Source of the DNA: Edaphobacillus lindanitolerans
GTDB taxonomy: Bacteria; Bacillota; Bacilli; Bacillales_A; Planococcaceae
Direction of reading: 5' to 3'
DNA: 64,000 nucleotides
Assembly (NCBI RefSeq): GCF_900156305.1
Contig: NZ_FTPL01000003.1
Location: forward strand, 456,001 to 520,000
Numbering within the stretch: the first letter of the stretch is position 1; each line of letters starts with the position of its first letter. Positions 17,236 to 25,293 of this stretch are shown here, one piece after another. Position numbers and translations under genes: made by a program. The notes beneath the pieces were generated by a model, which did no database searches, was not told the origin of the DNA, and was given only the letters and a program-made list of their open reading frames with translations.

Positions 17236-17673
17236 ATGGCGACGCCGAGCATGGAAGACTATATCGAACAGATCTGGCTGAAGTCGGCTGGAAGCGGGGA
17301 GGCCCGTGTATCCGATATCGCCGAGGCGCTGGAAGTCCTGCCTTCCTCGGTGACGAAGATGGCCCGCAAGCTCGACCGGGAAGGCTACTTAGTTTATGAA
17401 CGGTATAAAGGGTTAATATTAACGGAGAAAGGCGAGGCGTTCGGCAGGAAACTCGTCCGCCGCCATGAGCTGCTGGAGCGGTTCCTGCGGATCATCGGCG
17501 TGGACGAGCAATTCGTATACGGGGACGTTGAAGGGATCGAGCATCATCTGAGCTGGAATGCGATCGACCGGATCACCGAACTCGTCGAGACCCTTGAGGA
17601 GCATCCGGAAGTGCTCGGAAGGATGGCCGGCGAAAGGCCCGCAGAGAACACGGGAACGGAAAAGGAGAGATGA
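17236..17673 (+). CDS. mntR: Manganese-responsive repressor MntR (DtxR family)
   Basis: 145 residues, very close to B. subtilis MntR (142). N-terminal winged helix ([29 protein letters not shown] as successive stretches) and the dimerisation/metal domain. All Mn ligands of the binuclear site fall at the same numbers as in B. subtilis: Asp8, Glu11, His77, Glu99, Glu102, His103. MntR with Mn represses Mn uptake genes; none is adjacent here. ATG 17236 reproduces the family start ([14 protein letters not shown]). Codons 51-63 are unusually AT-rich for this genome (TTAGTTTATGAACGG, then GGGTTAATATTAACG). Confidence 0.95.
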   Translation: MATPSMEDYIEQIWLKSAGSGEARVSDIAEALEVLPSSVTKMARKLDREGYLVYERYKGLILTEKGEAFGRKLVRRHELLERFLRIIGVDEQFVYGDVEGIEHHLSWNAIDRITELVETLEEHPEVLGRMAGERPAENTGTEKER

Positions 17674-17675
17674 GG

Positions 17676-18545
17676 ATGGCACAAGCGGAATCGGGCCGGA
17701 TCGTCGAGGCGGTCGCGGAACGCAGGGAAGGATCCCGCTGGATATTGGCATGCGGGGAAGACGAAATCCTCATGAATGATTCGGAGGCGCCGGAAGGACT
17801 GGCGGAGGGAGACAGGGTCAAGGTGTTCGTCCACCCGGACCGGCGGGGCAACCTGACGGCCACATCCCGCCTCCCTCGGATGGAAATCGGGTCGTACGGA
17901 TGGGCCGAGGTGATCGACACGGACGGGCGTGACGGCATCCGGACCGATATCGGGACATCGGTCGAAGTGATCGTCAACCCCGCGGACATGCCGAAACTGT
18001 GCAATCTCTGGCCGAAGCCGGGCGATTGCCTGTACATGACCCTCCGCACCGACAAGGGGGGGAACCTGTTCGGCCGGCTCGTCACAGAGGAGCGGATCAT
18101 GGACGAGTTTGTCGATGCCCCGTCATCGATATTCAATAAAAATCTGAAAGCCCGTCCATACCGGCTGCTTCCGGTCGGGGCCTTCATGCTGACGGAGCCG
18201 GAGAAGTACCGGATCTTCGTCCATCATACCGAGATGAAGTTCGAGCCGAGGCTCGGCCAGGAGCTGGATGTCCGGGTCATCGGCGTCCGGGAAGACGGCT
18301 CGCTCAACGGATCGCTGCTTCCGAGAAAGGAAGAGCGGATCGGAGATGATGCGGAAACGGTCCTCCGCTACCTGAACAGTTCCGGCGGCAAGATGCCGTT
18401 TTGGGACAAGTCCACGCCCGAAGAGATCGAGGAGATGTTCGGCATGAGCAAGGCATCCTTCAAGCGTGCCCTCGGCAAGCTGATGAAGAGCCGTCGCATC
18501 GAGCAGGAGGACGGCTGGACGTATTTGAAAGAAAGCCGGGATTGA
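17676..18545 (+). CDS. cvfB: S1-domain RNA-binding virulence regulator CvfB (YitL-like)
   Basis: 289 residues with the CvfB layout: three consecutive OB/S1-like domains (about 10-65, 70-135, 150-215) and a C-terminal winged helix (TPEEIEEMFGMSKASFKRALGKLMKSRRI). CvfB binds RNA and affects exoprotein expression in Staphylococcus. Start ATG 17676 has AAGGAG 8 nt upstream; ATG 17670, which overlaps the mntR stop, is closer to the site than usual. Probably co-transcribed with mntR. Confidence 0.88.
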   Translation: MAQAESGRIVEAVAERREGSRWILACGEDEILMNDSEAPEGLAEGDRVKVFVHPDRRGNLTATSRLPRMEIGSYGWAEVIDTDGRDGIRTDIGTSVEVIVNPADMPKLCNLWPKPGDCLYMTLRTDKGGNLFGRLVTEERIMDEFVDAPSSIFNKNLKARPYRLLPVGAFMLTEPEKYRIFVHHTEMKFEPRLGQELDVRVIGVREDGSLNGSLLPRKEERIGDDAETVLRYLNSSGGKMPFWDKSTPEEIEEMFGMSKASFKRALGKLMKSRRIEQEDGWTYLKESRD

Positions 18546-18578
18546 GCTTATTTTCAATCTGAAGTGAAACTTTTTCAT

Positions 18579-18606
18579 TGCCCTGCCCGTTCATATGGGT
18601 AGGGCA
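18579..18606 (+). terminator. Hairpin after cvfB
   Basis: TGCCCTGCCC pairs with GGGTAGGGCA (one G-U pair); only a short T-rich tail follows, so termination strength is uncertain. Confidence 0.45.
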
Positions 18607-18629
18607 TTGCATTTGAAAGGGGAATTTTA

Positions 18630-19544
18630 ATGGTGAAACGAACATACAAATGGGCATTTCCTGCGGTGCTGGTATTGGCGGCTTCCATGCTGACGGCACC
18701 CGTTGCATCGGCCGACACCCCGGTTGATGAGCGGCTCGGAGTCCCGATTGTCGTATACGGCGCGAACCTGTCGGATGCGGAAAAGGCCAGTGTAAAAGAG
18801 AGCCTGGACGTCGACGACAATGCGGAGACCGAGGAGATCACGGTCTCCGGGGAAGATCTCGGCAAATACATCAAGGACAGCAATCCGCGGGCACGCATGT
18901 ACTCGTCCGCGAAAATCACCGTGACCGATGAGGGGAGCGGGCTTGTCATCCAGATCGTCACGCCGGAGAACATCACGCAGGTCACATCCGACATGTATGC
19001 GAACGCCATGCTGACGGCCGGGATCGAGGATGCGAATGTTGACGTGGCCGCACCGAAGCCGGTGACCGGGCACTCGGCGCTCGCCGGAATTTACAAGGCA
19101 TACGAAGCGAGCGGAGGAACACTGGATACAGAGCGGACAGACGTCGCCAACGATGAACTGTCCGTCGCGACCGACCTCACGGAAAAGTCGGGCGTCGATG
19201 AGCAGAAAGTGAATGAACTGCTGACAGAGCTCAAGCAGCAGATCGCCGAACAGAAGCCGGCCTCCAAAGAAGAGGTCGAGAAGATCGTCAAGGAACAGCT
19301 CGACAAGCTGCAGATCGAGCTGAGTCCCGAAGACCGACAGCTGCTGATTGACCTGATGGACCGGATCCGGCAGCTCGACATCGACTTCGGCAAATGGTCC
19401 GACAAGCTGAATCAGTTCGGACAGGAACTGAACGACAAATATGGCGACAAGATCAAGGAAACGATCAACGACGAAGGGTTCTGGCAGAGCGTCAAAGATT
19501 TCTTCAACACCCTGATCGACAAGGCCAAATCCTTCTTCAGCTGA
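18630..19544 (+). CDS. Secreted DUF1002 family protein (YpuA-like)
   Basis: 304 residues with a clear Sec signal peptide (MVKRTYKWAFPAVLVLAAS, cleavage likely after ASA at about 28). The middle (ERLGVPIVVYGANLSDAEK, GEDLGKYI, NARMYSSAKIT-type region) matches the DUF1002/YpuA family. The C-terminal third is charged and strongly helical (LLTELKQQIAEQKPASKEEV) and probably coiled coil. Function unknown; extracellular or wall-associated by inference. AAAGGGG precedes the ATG. It ends at a bidirectional terminator shared with the next gene. Confidence 0.88.
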   Translation: MVKRTYKWAFPAVLVLAASMLTAPVASADTPVDERLGVPIVVYGANLSDAEKASVKESLDVDDNAETEEITVSGEDLGKYIKDSNPRARMYSSAKITVTDEGSGLVIQIVTPENITQVTSDMYANAMLTAGIEDANVDVAAPKPVTGHSALAGIYKAYEASGGTLDTERTDVANDELSVATDLTEKSGVDEQKVNELLTELKQQIAEQKPASKEEVEKIVKEQLDKLQIELSPEDRQLLIDLMDRIRQLDIDFGKWSDKLNQFGQELNDKYGDKIKETINDEGFWQSVKDFFNTLIDKAKSFFS

Positions 19545-19552
19545 TCAGACCA

Positions 19553-19595
19553 AAAAAACGGATGCCCGGTTATCCAGCCGGTGCATCCGTTTTTT
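19553..19595. terminator. Bidirectional terminator
   Basis: 13-bp stem AAAAAACGGATGC / GCATCCGTTTTTT; A and T runs on both sides serve both convergent genes. Confidence 0.85.
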
Positions 19596-20304
19596 CGTCT
19601 ATCTGCTTTTTCCATTCTTTCGTTTCGGACGGGGTGTCCCCGGTGATGAACACCGGCCCGTCAGTGGTGTCGAGGAACAGGACGGGTTTCTGACGATCGT
19701 CGACGAACAGCAGCGCAGAGCCATAATCCCTTGTTTTGAACCAGCCCCTGGCGAATGATGAAAAAGCAAACCCGTTTTCCTTGTATGCGATATCGGGCAG
19801 TTCATCAAGCAGATCGGCTGTCCGGATGTCCTTGTAGCCGATCGTTTCCCCGTACATGCCGGAAATCTCCACGGCCTTCCCGGTGAAGGTGAGCTCCGGC
19901 TGGCTGGATCCCACCGCGAGCAGGATTCCGATTCCTCCGATCACGAGCATCGCCACGACGGATGAGGTGATGAACGCGCGCTTCCGTTTTTTCGGAATTT
20001 CTTTTCCGGAGAGCAGGATACTCCCTCCGAACAGCACGATGAACAGGAAGGCAATCTGAATCTCAAACGTGTAAGAGAAGCCGAAAAACACGGTGAGCTG
20101 GAGGGCGGCCATTCCGGCCGCGAGGAGGAGGAACAGTTTTCCGACCCCCTGCGGATAGCCGTTTTCGATCAGCGCTTCCTGTTCGTCGTCAGGCCGCGTG
20201 GCAAACCCGGAAATGAGGAAATAGGCTTTTTTCTTCAGGATGATATACGCAAACAGCGCAAAAAGGGCAATGAGGACGACTTGTGTCCAGGTGATGAGCG
20301 ACAT
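19570..20304 (-). CDS. Membrane protein with DUF3784-like N-terminus and PH-like C-terminal domain
   Basis: 244 residues. Four hydrophobic segments (about 5-22, 55-75, 82-97, 112-130); the stretch after the first, FLISGFATRPDDEQEAL, resembles DUF3784 proteins. Residues about 140-235 are soluble, with alternating strands (GYKDIRTADLLDELPD, ARGWFKTRDYGSALLFVDD) as in bacterial PH-like domains. Function unknown. The last codons overlap the terminator hairpin. Confidence 0.65.
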   Translation of the reverse strand: MSLITWTQVVLIALFALFAYIILKKKAYFLISGFATRPDDEQEALIENGYPQGVGKLFLLLAAGMAALQLTVFFGFSYTFEIQIAFLFIVLFGGSILLSGKEIPKKRKRAFITSSVVAMLVIGGIGILLAVGSSQPELTFTGKAVEISGMYGETIGYKDIRTADLLDELPDIAYKENGFAFSSFARGWFKTRDYGSALLFVDDRQKPVLFLDTTDGPVFITGDTPSETKEWKKQIDEKTDAPAG

Positions 20305-20582
20305 GGGATGTGCTTCCTTTCTACGTATGGCATACGGTCTGTCCCCAGTTTAAGGCAGGCCGTCCGGATTGCAAAGCTTCCGGGATGCATATAAACTGAA
20401 AAAAGGAAAACCTTTGCAGGGAATACCCGATCAGGAGCCGGCCGGATGACTTCGGGGCAGGAATGACATGTCAGAATCAGTCTCCGATTTTGGGAGCCGT
20501 GATTCGTCCCCGAAGCCTCGAAGAACCCGGCCCGCACTCCCTGGACAGCGGAATGAAACGATTGAAAGGGGCAATGACCAGG

Positions 20583-20864
20583 ATGGAATTCGAACTGAAA
20601 AATCTCGGAAGCGATGCATTTGCGTTTGTGCATGAAAAAGACGGGAAGCAGGACGCGGAAATCACGTGGACACTGATGGGCGATGTCATGGTCATGGACC
20701 ATACGTACGTCGATCCGTCGCTCAGAGGCGAAGGGGTGGCAAAGCAGCTTCTTGACCGGGCCGCCGAACATGCGCGCGAGCACGGCTACAAGATGGAGGC
20801 TGTCTGCTCGTATGTGGTGACTGCGTTCAAGCGGTATCCGGACTACGATGACATCAAGGCATAA
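20583..20864 (+). CDS. Small GNAT-family N-acetyltransferase (YjdJ-like)
   Basis: 93 residues. Short acetyltransferase of the COG2388 type: VMDHTYVDPSLRGEGVAKQLLDRAAEHAREHGYK contains the acetyl-CoA loop, followed by VCSYVVTAFKRYPDY. The start is uncertain: ATGs at 20553, 20574 and 20583 share a GGGG at 20568-20571. Substrate unknown. Confidence 0.8.
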   Translation: MEFELKNLGSDAFAFVHEKDGKQDAEITWTLMGDVMVMDHTYVDPSLRGEGVAKQLLDRAAEHAREHGYKMEAVCSYVVTAFKRYPDYDDIKA

Positions 20865-20874
20865 AGAGAAATCA

Positions 20875-20912
20875 AAAAAGCAATCCGGCCCTGATCAGAC
20901 GGATTGCTTTTT
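20875..20912. terminator. Bidirectional terminator
   Basis: 13-bp stem AAAAAGCAATCCG / CGGATTGCTTTTT between the YjdJ-like gene and the convergent 31-residue gene. Confidence 0.85.
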
Positions 20913-20951
20913 ATGTGTCGGAATTCGGAATGTCGGTCATGGCACCCTCCC

Positions 20952-21047
20952 TCAGAATGTCAGCAATATCAAAATGGCTGTAAGCACCGACGAACCGGCA
21001 ATCGCATACATGGCATCCGCATTGTTGAAGATCAATTTTTTCTCCAT
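20952..21047 (-). CDS. 31-residue single-span membrane peptide
   Basis: A very short gene on the minus strand: residues 1-20 are MEKKLIFNNADAMYAIAGSS, followed by a hydrophobic VLTAILILLTF end and a stop. AGGAGAG lies 6 nt before the ATG, a sigma-B-type promoter lies 40 bp upstream, and a terminator follows 40 bp after the stop, so it has a complete expression unit. One transmembrane helix of about 16-18 residues is predicted. No family recognised; perhaps a stress-induced membrane peptide. Confidence 0.7.
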   Translation of the reverse strand: MEKKLIFNNADAMYAIAGSSVLTAILILLTF

Positions 21048-21086
21048 TTCAATCTCTCCTGTCCACATTGGTTATTTGTTAGAAGT

Positions 21087-21112
21087 TTACCCCTGCCAAT
21101 GTTTGCATAAAC
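21087..21112 (-). promoter_or_regulatory. Sigma-B promoter of the 31-residue peptide gene
   Basis: On the minus strand GTTTAT (21112-21107), 14-bp spacer, GGGTAA (21092-21087). Confidence 0.7.
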
Positions 21113-21205
21113 CTTCCATTTGAAAAATTTAGTCTTGGAGATGAAACCATATGCTAAGATAGCCGTATGATGAAGTAGAACAATAGAAAAAGAGGTGTTC
21201 AGTCC

Positions 21206-21712
21206 ATGCAACACAATCAATCAGCCTACCAGCGCCCGTTCAAGCGGACAGGTGAAATGGTGCTCGGCATCATCGGAATTGTTTTTAATGTCCTCGGGAT
21301 CATCGGCGTCATCATCATGAACGGATTCACGAAAATGCTGTCGACGGACCCGGCGTTCCGGGAAGAGTTCGAAGCGGAAATCTGGAACGATCCGACCATC
21401 AGCCAGTCGGATGCCCAGGATATTATTGACATCATGTATGCGGTCATTGACTGGATGGTCGGCTTCGGCTGGTTCTTCGTCGTCGCACTTGTCATCAGCA
21501 CAGTCCTTGCGGTGGTCGCGGTTATTAATCTGAAAAAGAATGCGAAGCTCTCGGGCATCCTGTTCCTCGTCGGAGGATTCCTGGCGGGGATCATCTCGCT
21601 CACGTCCATCCTGTTCTACATTGCGGGAATCATGTGCCTTGTACGCAAGCCGCCGGTCGAGCCGGAAACGTATGCGGACGACCATTTCGGTGAGCCGATG
21701 CGCCCGCTATGA
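21206..21712 (+). CDS. DUF4064 family membrane protein
   Basis: 168 residues. Begins RPFKRTGEMVLGIIGIVFNVLG, the usual opening of DUF4064 proteins; four membrane helices (about 16-40, 86-108, 118-137, 138-153) and an acidic loop after the first (TDPAFREEFEAEIWNDP). Function unknown. AGAGGTG precedes the ATG at 8-nt distance or so. Downstream hairpin is shared with the convergent acetyltransferase. Confidence 0.8.
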   Translation: MQHNQSAYQRPFKRTGEMVLGIIGIVFNVLGIIGVIIMNGFTKMLSTDPAFREEFEAEIWNDPTISQSDAQDIIDIMYAVIDWMVGFGWFFVVALVISTVLAVVAVINLKKNAKLSGILFLVGGFLAGIISLTSILFYIAGIMCLVRKPPVEPETYADDHFGEPMRPL

Positions 21713-21732
21713 TCCAGAAATGAGCTCAAAAA

Positions 21733-21767
21733 AAAACACCGGCCGCTCAAACGAGCGCCGGTGTTTT
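21733..21767. terminator. Bidirectional terminator
   Basis: AAAACACCGGC / GCCGGTGTTTT stem; the minus-strand side runs into nine T residues. It contains the end of the minus-strand acetyltransferase gene. Confidence 0.8.
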
Positions 21768-22241
21768 CAGATAGTGGACATATTGTGCAGTGAGCGTCGG
21801 ATACCCTTCAAACAGCTCTTCGAATTCATCGACCAGCTCAAAACCGCACCCTTCGAAAAACGTGCAGGCTTCGCTGATCGGTCCTTCCACATAAGCGAAC
21901 AGCCGGAGCCCTCCTTCCAGGCCGGCGACGCCGGCTTCGATGAGCCGGTCGCCGAATCCGGTGCCGGCGTATTGGGGAAGCAGGTGGAAGGCCGTGAGTT
22001 CGGCATCGCCGTCCTCGTCAACCCGGGTGAAGTTGGCGAAGCCGACCGGCTTTCCTTCATGTTCCGCGATGAGCATCGTCGTCTTTTCCATCCGCTTCAT
22101 CAGCATCTGCGGAGAGTAGTCACGGTTCAGCGAAGATTCCAAAGCCTGGGCAGGCAAGATCTCTTCATAGGAGCGGCGCCGGCTGATTTCCGCAATCTGC
22201 CGGACGGTATTGATATCATTCGGTGTCATCAAACGGATCAT
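21747..22241 (-). CDS. GNAT-family N-acetyltransferase
   Basis: 164 residues with the GNAT core: VGFANFTRVDEDGDAELTAFHLLPQYAGTGFGDRLIEAG, read as separate stretches, contains beta-4 and the acetyl-CoA loop, then FFEGCGFELVDEF. Typical of uncharacterised Bacillales acetyltransferases that act on small molecules or protein N-termini; substrate unknown. The ATG is preceded by GAGGTGGGGG. Confidence 0.85.
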   Translation of the reverse strand: MIRLMTPNDINTVRQIAEISRRRSYEEILPAQALESSLNRDYSPQMLMKRMEKTTMLIAEHEGKPVGFANFTRVDEDGDAELTAFHLLPQYAGTGFGDRLIEAGVAGLEGGLRLFAYVEGPISEACTFFEGCGFELVDEFEELFEGYPTLTAQYVHYLKTPALV

Positions 22242-22349
22242 TGGCTTCCCCCACCTCTAATTTATTTCATCAAGCATAACAAATAAATCGCCCTTCAACT
22301 ATATCTTATGGAATAATGTAATCAAATTGAAATGAAAGAGGGGGATTCC

Positions 22350-22796
22350 ATGGAGTGGAAAGTCAAACGCTTTCAGGATTTAACATTGGACGAGCTTTAT
22401 GAGATCATCCGGCTGCGCGTCGACGTGTTCGTCGTCGAACAGCGCTGCATCTACGGGGAGGTGGACGGCCATGACCGGCAGTCGCTCCATCTGATCGGGA
22501 CGGACGACGGGGAGATCTGTGCCTACTCGCGGATCCTGCCGCCGGGGGAACGATACGAGGAGCCTTCGATCGGGCGCGTGGTCGTCAGGATGGCCTGGCG
22601 CGGAAACGGACTTGCCCGGGAACTGGTCGAGCGGGCGAAGCGGATCATCCGGGACGAGTGGGGGGGCGTGCCGGTGCGGCTGCAGGCCCAGGAGCATCTC
22701 GAGCCGTTCTATCAGTCTTGCGGATTCGGCTCGATCTCGGAGCCGTACGATGATGAAGGGGTTCCGCATGTTGACATGAGGATGAGTGTTTCTTAA
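22350..22796 (+). CDS. ElaA-family GNAT N-acetyltransferase
   Basis: 148 residues. Matches ElaA: LYEIIRLRVDVFVVEQRCIYGEVDGHD near the N-terminus (in segments), SIGRVVVRMAWRGNGLARELV as the acetyl-CoA loop and LQAQEHLEPFYQSCGF near the end. ATG 22350 follows AGAGGGGGA. The stop lies inside the likely sigma-B promoter of the next gene. Substrate unknown. Confidence 0.88.
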   Translation: MEWKVKRFQDLTLDELYEIIRLRVDVFVVEQRCIYGEVDGHDRQSLHLIGTDDGEICAYSRILPPGERYEEPSIGRVVVRMAWRGNGLARELVERAKRIIRDEWGGVPVRLQAQEHLEPFYQSCGFGSISEPYDDEGVPHVDMRMSVS

Positions 22797-22813
22797 AGTT
22801 CCTAAACGGGTAT
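22788..22813 (+). promoter_or_regulatory. Sigma-B promoter of the YtxH-like gene
   Basis: GTTTCT (22788-22793), 14-bp spacer, GGGTAT (22808-22813). The -35 element overlaps the last codons of the upstream gene. Confidence 0.7.
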
Positions 22814-22866
22814 ACTCGAATACGGATACTTAACGACACCCGATTTAAACATGGAGGATGATGGAG

Positions 22867-23304
22867 ATGGGAAATAAAAACCGTAATCTATTGTTGGCTG
22901 GCCTCGCTGCGGGAGCCTATGCCTATTTCAGTAAGAAGGAAAATCGCGACAAGGCGATGGTGTCCTTCAATAACCTGAAGACGAAAGTGGATTCGTTCAT
23001 GGAAACCCAGAAACTGAACCGTGATGATGACGCCAAAGCGGGATTCTCGGATCCGTATGACCTCCAGGATAACGATATGGTGGCAGAAGGAGCCCAGACA
23101 AGCGTCCATTACTACAACCAGGAAGTCCAGGACAACAAAAAACTGGCACCGGACGAAGATGGCCTCTATCATAAGAAGGAGACCGGTGAACCGGCAGGCG
23201 GGCAAGGCGCCAAACTGGGAGGGACCGACGCGGATCAGGAACACAAACAGGAAAACACGGATACCGTCACGGATGAGAATCGGATCAGCACCGAGAATCT
23301 CTAA
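22867..23304 (+). CDS. YtxH-like stress protein
   Basis: 145 residues. A short N-terminal hydrophobic segment (NLLLAGLAAGAYAYF) is followed by KKENRDKAMVSFNNLKTKV, as in YtxH/general-stress proteins, and then a long hydrophilic tail rich in Asp, Glu, Gln and Gly that is likely disordered. GGAGG at 22853-22857 gives 9-nt spacing to ATG 22867; ATGs at 22858 and 22861 are too close. Sigma-B-type promoter upstream. Role unknown, probably envelope-attached. Confidence 0.7.
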   Translation: MGNKNRNLLLAGLAAGAYAYFSKKENRDKAMVSFNNLKTKVDSFMETQKLNRDDDAKAGFSDPYDLQDNDMVAEGAQTSVHYYNQEVQDNKKLAPDEDGLYHKKETGEPAGGQGAKLGGTDADQEHKQENTDTVTDENRISTENL

Positions 23305-23318
23305 ATCCGTTCCAGACA

Positions 23319-23350
23319 GCCGCCTATCCGGCGCCGGATAGGCGGCTTCT
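23319..23350 (+). terminator. Terminator of the YtxH-like gene
   Basis: 12-bp stem GCCGCCTATCCG / CGGATAGGCGGC with a TTCTTT tail. Confidence 0.8.
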
Positions 23351-23435
23351 TTGTGTACTGCGGGGCCGCAGCGGTCAGGAAATCTCTTTCCGGCATGGTG
23401 TGCCCTGCAGATTCAGGGAGAAAACGGCAAACCTC

Positions 23436-23462
23436 GTGTAAATCTTCCCTGCCGAAGGGTAT
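23436..23462 (+). promoter_or_regulatory. Possible sigma-B promoter of the lipid kinase gene
   Basis: GTGTAA (23436-23441), 15-bp spacer, GGGTAT (23457-23462): a perfect -10 with a one-base-off -35, about 35 bp before the start codon. Confidence 0.4.
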
Positions 23463-23497
23463 AGAGGAAATACAGCAGGAAATGGAGTGTTTAAACA

Positions 23498-24418
23498 GTG
23501 GGGAAACAACAGGCTGTCTTGATCTTGAACCCTTCGTCAGGCAAGGAAAAAGCGGGCGGGATCCGCGAGCCGCTTGAAAGAGCGATTGGAAGGGCCGGCT
23601 ATGCCGTCCGGGTCTGCCTGACTGAAAAAGCGGGTGATGCGGAGCGGTTTGCCCTGCAGGCGGCCCGTGACGGCGCTTCGCTCATTGTTGCGGCGGGCGG
23701 TGACGGAACGGTCAATGAAGCCGTCAACGGGATTGCCGGGCTGCCGGAAAGGCCCTTGTTCGCCTTCATCCCGCTCGGGACGGTCAATGACTTCGCCCGT
23801 GCGCTCGGCATTCCGCTGGATGCGGACGAAGCGATCCGGGCGTTTCCGGATTTTGTTCCGCGTGCAACGGATATCGGGATGGCAGGCGACAGGTATTTTA
23901 TGAACATCATTGCCGTCGGGGCCCTTGCGGAGGGGGTGGCCGGCGTGCCGGTGGAACAGAAGTCCGCCTTCGGACCGCTCGCTTATGCGGTCCACGGGGC
24001 CCGCGCGCTTCTTGAAGACGATGGCAATGAACTGACGCTCGACCATGACCACGGAAGATGGGCGGGGGAAGCCGCCCTTCTCCTCATTGCGCTGACCAAC
24101 TCGACCGGCGGGTTCGAACGGATGACCCCGGAAGCGGAAACGGATGACGGCCTCCTGCACGTGACCGTCATCAAAAGCACGAAATTGCCGAATCTGGTCC
24201 GGTTGTCCGCTGCCCTTCTTTTTGGTAAATTGCAGGAAGCGGGCGCGGTTGAAACGATCAGGACGCAGCGGATCCGGGTCACTTCAGCGAGCCGGCTCGT
24301 CTGCAATATCGACGGTGACGAATGCGGCGCCACCCCGCTCGAGGTTTCCGTCCTCCCCGGACATCTCCGCGTACTGGCCCCCGGAAAAACAGAGCAGCTA
24401 CAGGCAGAGCATGAATGA
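23498..24418 (+). CDS. YegS/DagK-type lipid kinase (diacylglycerol kinase family)
   Basis: 306 residues. Catalytic domain signature GGDGTVNEAVNGI and the N-terminal LILNPSSGKEKA are those of the DAGK/YegS/BmrU family, which phosphorylate lipids such as diacylglycerol at the inner membrane face. IPLGTVNDFARALGIP is the conserved GT-NDFAR block. GTG start at 23498. The stop overlaps the start of the AraC regulator by 4 nt, so the two are translationally coupled. Whether it is the essential DgkB or a paralogue cannot be decided here. Confidence 0.88.
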   Translation: MGKQQAVLILNPSSGKEKAGGIREPLERAIGRAGYAVRVCLTEKAGDAERFALQAARDGASLIVAAGGDGTVNEAVNGIAGLPERPLFAFIPLGTVNDFARALGIPLDADEAIRAFPDFVPRATDIGMAGDRYFMNIIAVGALAEGVAGVPVEQKSAFGPLAYAVHGARALLEDDGNELTLDHDHGRWAGEAALLLIALTNSTGGFERMTPEAETDDGLLHVTVIKSTKLPNLVRLSAALLFGKLQEAGAVETIRTQRIRVTSASRLVCNIDGDECGATPLEVSVLPGHLRVLAPGKTEQLQAEHE

Positions 24419-25215
24419 GAAAGCGGGTGAGACAGATGATGGACTCTGGCTTGCAGGACATGACCAAGGTCTTTCTGGATGAATTCGAAGTGATGAGGGC
24501 ATATGACAGGAGCGGAGACTTCTACCGTCTGGAGAAGGAGCTGCTTTCCTGTATCGGTGAAGGGGATAAGGCGGGGGCAAAGGAGCGCCTCGGCAAAATC
24601 GTTGAGATGATCTGCGAAATCGCAGGGGGAGAACGGGCGGACCGCGACGTATCCTTTTACTTCATCATCATTTCTGCGCTGGTCGCGAGGATCCTCCTCA
24701 AGCCGAAATTCACCGTTGAGCGGACTGTGGCCTTCAATATTACCTGTATGAGGATCGTGGAACGGAAGTTTGACACGAATGCCATCAAGGATCTGACGAA
24801 TGATATGGTCGAATTTTTCATACATGTCCTGCAAGGGCGGAAGAAACCGGAACTTCCTCATCCGGTCGTCAACGAGCTGATCGAGTATATCGACGCCTCG
24901 ATCGAGGCCAATCTGACAGTCGCCCGGCTGGCCGAACATTTCAATATCAGCACAAGCCACCTTTCCCGGATCTTCCGCGAGCACACCGGCCTGACCCTCA
25001 TCGATTATATTAATATGAGGAAGATCGAGGAATCCCAATATTTCCTCCGGAACACGGACATGAAGATTTCCTCGATTGCAGAACAGTTCAGTTTCTGCAA
25101 TCAAAGCTACTTCACCCGGACGTTCAAGAAATATACGAATCTGACCCCAAAACAGTTCAGGGAGCGCAAGGAGATTGACTATTTCACCTTTGCACTGCCG
25201 TCGGCGGAAGAATGA
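24415..25215 (+). CDS. AraC-family transcriptional regulator
   Basis: 266 residues. The C-terminal 100 residues are an AraC/XylS double helix-turn-helix: VARLAEHFNISTSHLSRIFRE and ISSIAEQFSFCNQSYFTRTFKKYTNLTP (in segments), followed by FRERKE. The N-terminal 150 residues are helical, without a cupin-like or receiver domain, and resemble the sensory half of YesN-related regulators only weakly. A second start at ATG 24436 is possible. Its overlap with the lipid-kinase gene suggests one transcript; the target genes are unknown. Confidence 0.85.
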   Translation: MRKRVRQMMDSGLQDMTKVFLDEFEVMRAYDRSGDFYRLEKELLSCIGEGDKAGAKERLGKIVEMICEIAGGERADRDVSFYFIIISALVARILLKPKFTVERTVAFNITCMRIVERKFDTNAIKDLTNDMVEFFIHVLQGRKKPELPHPVVNELIEYIDASIEANLTVARLAEHFNISTSHLSRIFREHTGLTLIDYINMRKIEESQYFLRNTDMKISSIAEQFSFCNQSYFTRTFKKYTNLTPKQFRERKEIDYFTFALPSAEE

Positions 25216-25229
25216 GTGCCTGCCCATAA

Positions 25230-25259
25230 TTGAAATGTCCGTCACAATTGATGTATACT
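25230..25259 (+). promoter_or_regulatory. Sigma-A promoter of yidC
   Basis: TTGAAA (25230-25235), 18-bp spacer, TATACT (25254-25259). Confidence 0.55.
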
Positions 25260-25293
25260 ACTCTATAGTTTGAAAAAGATGTAGGTGAATCGA

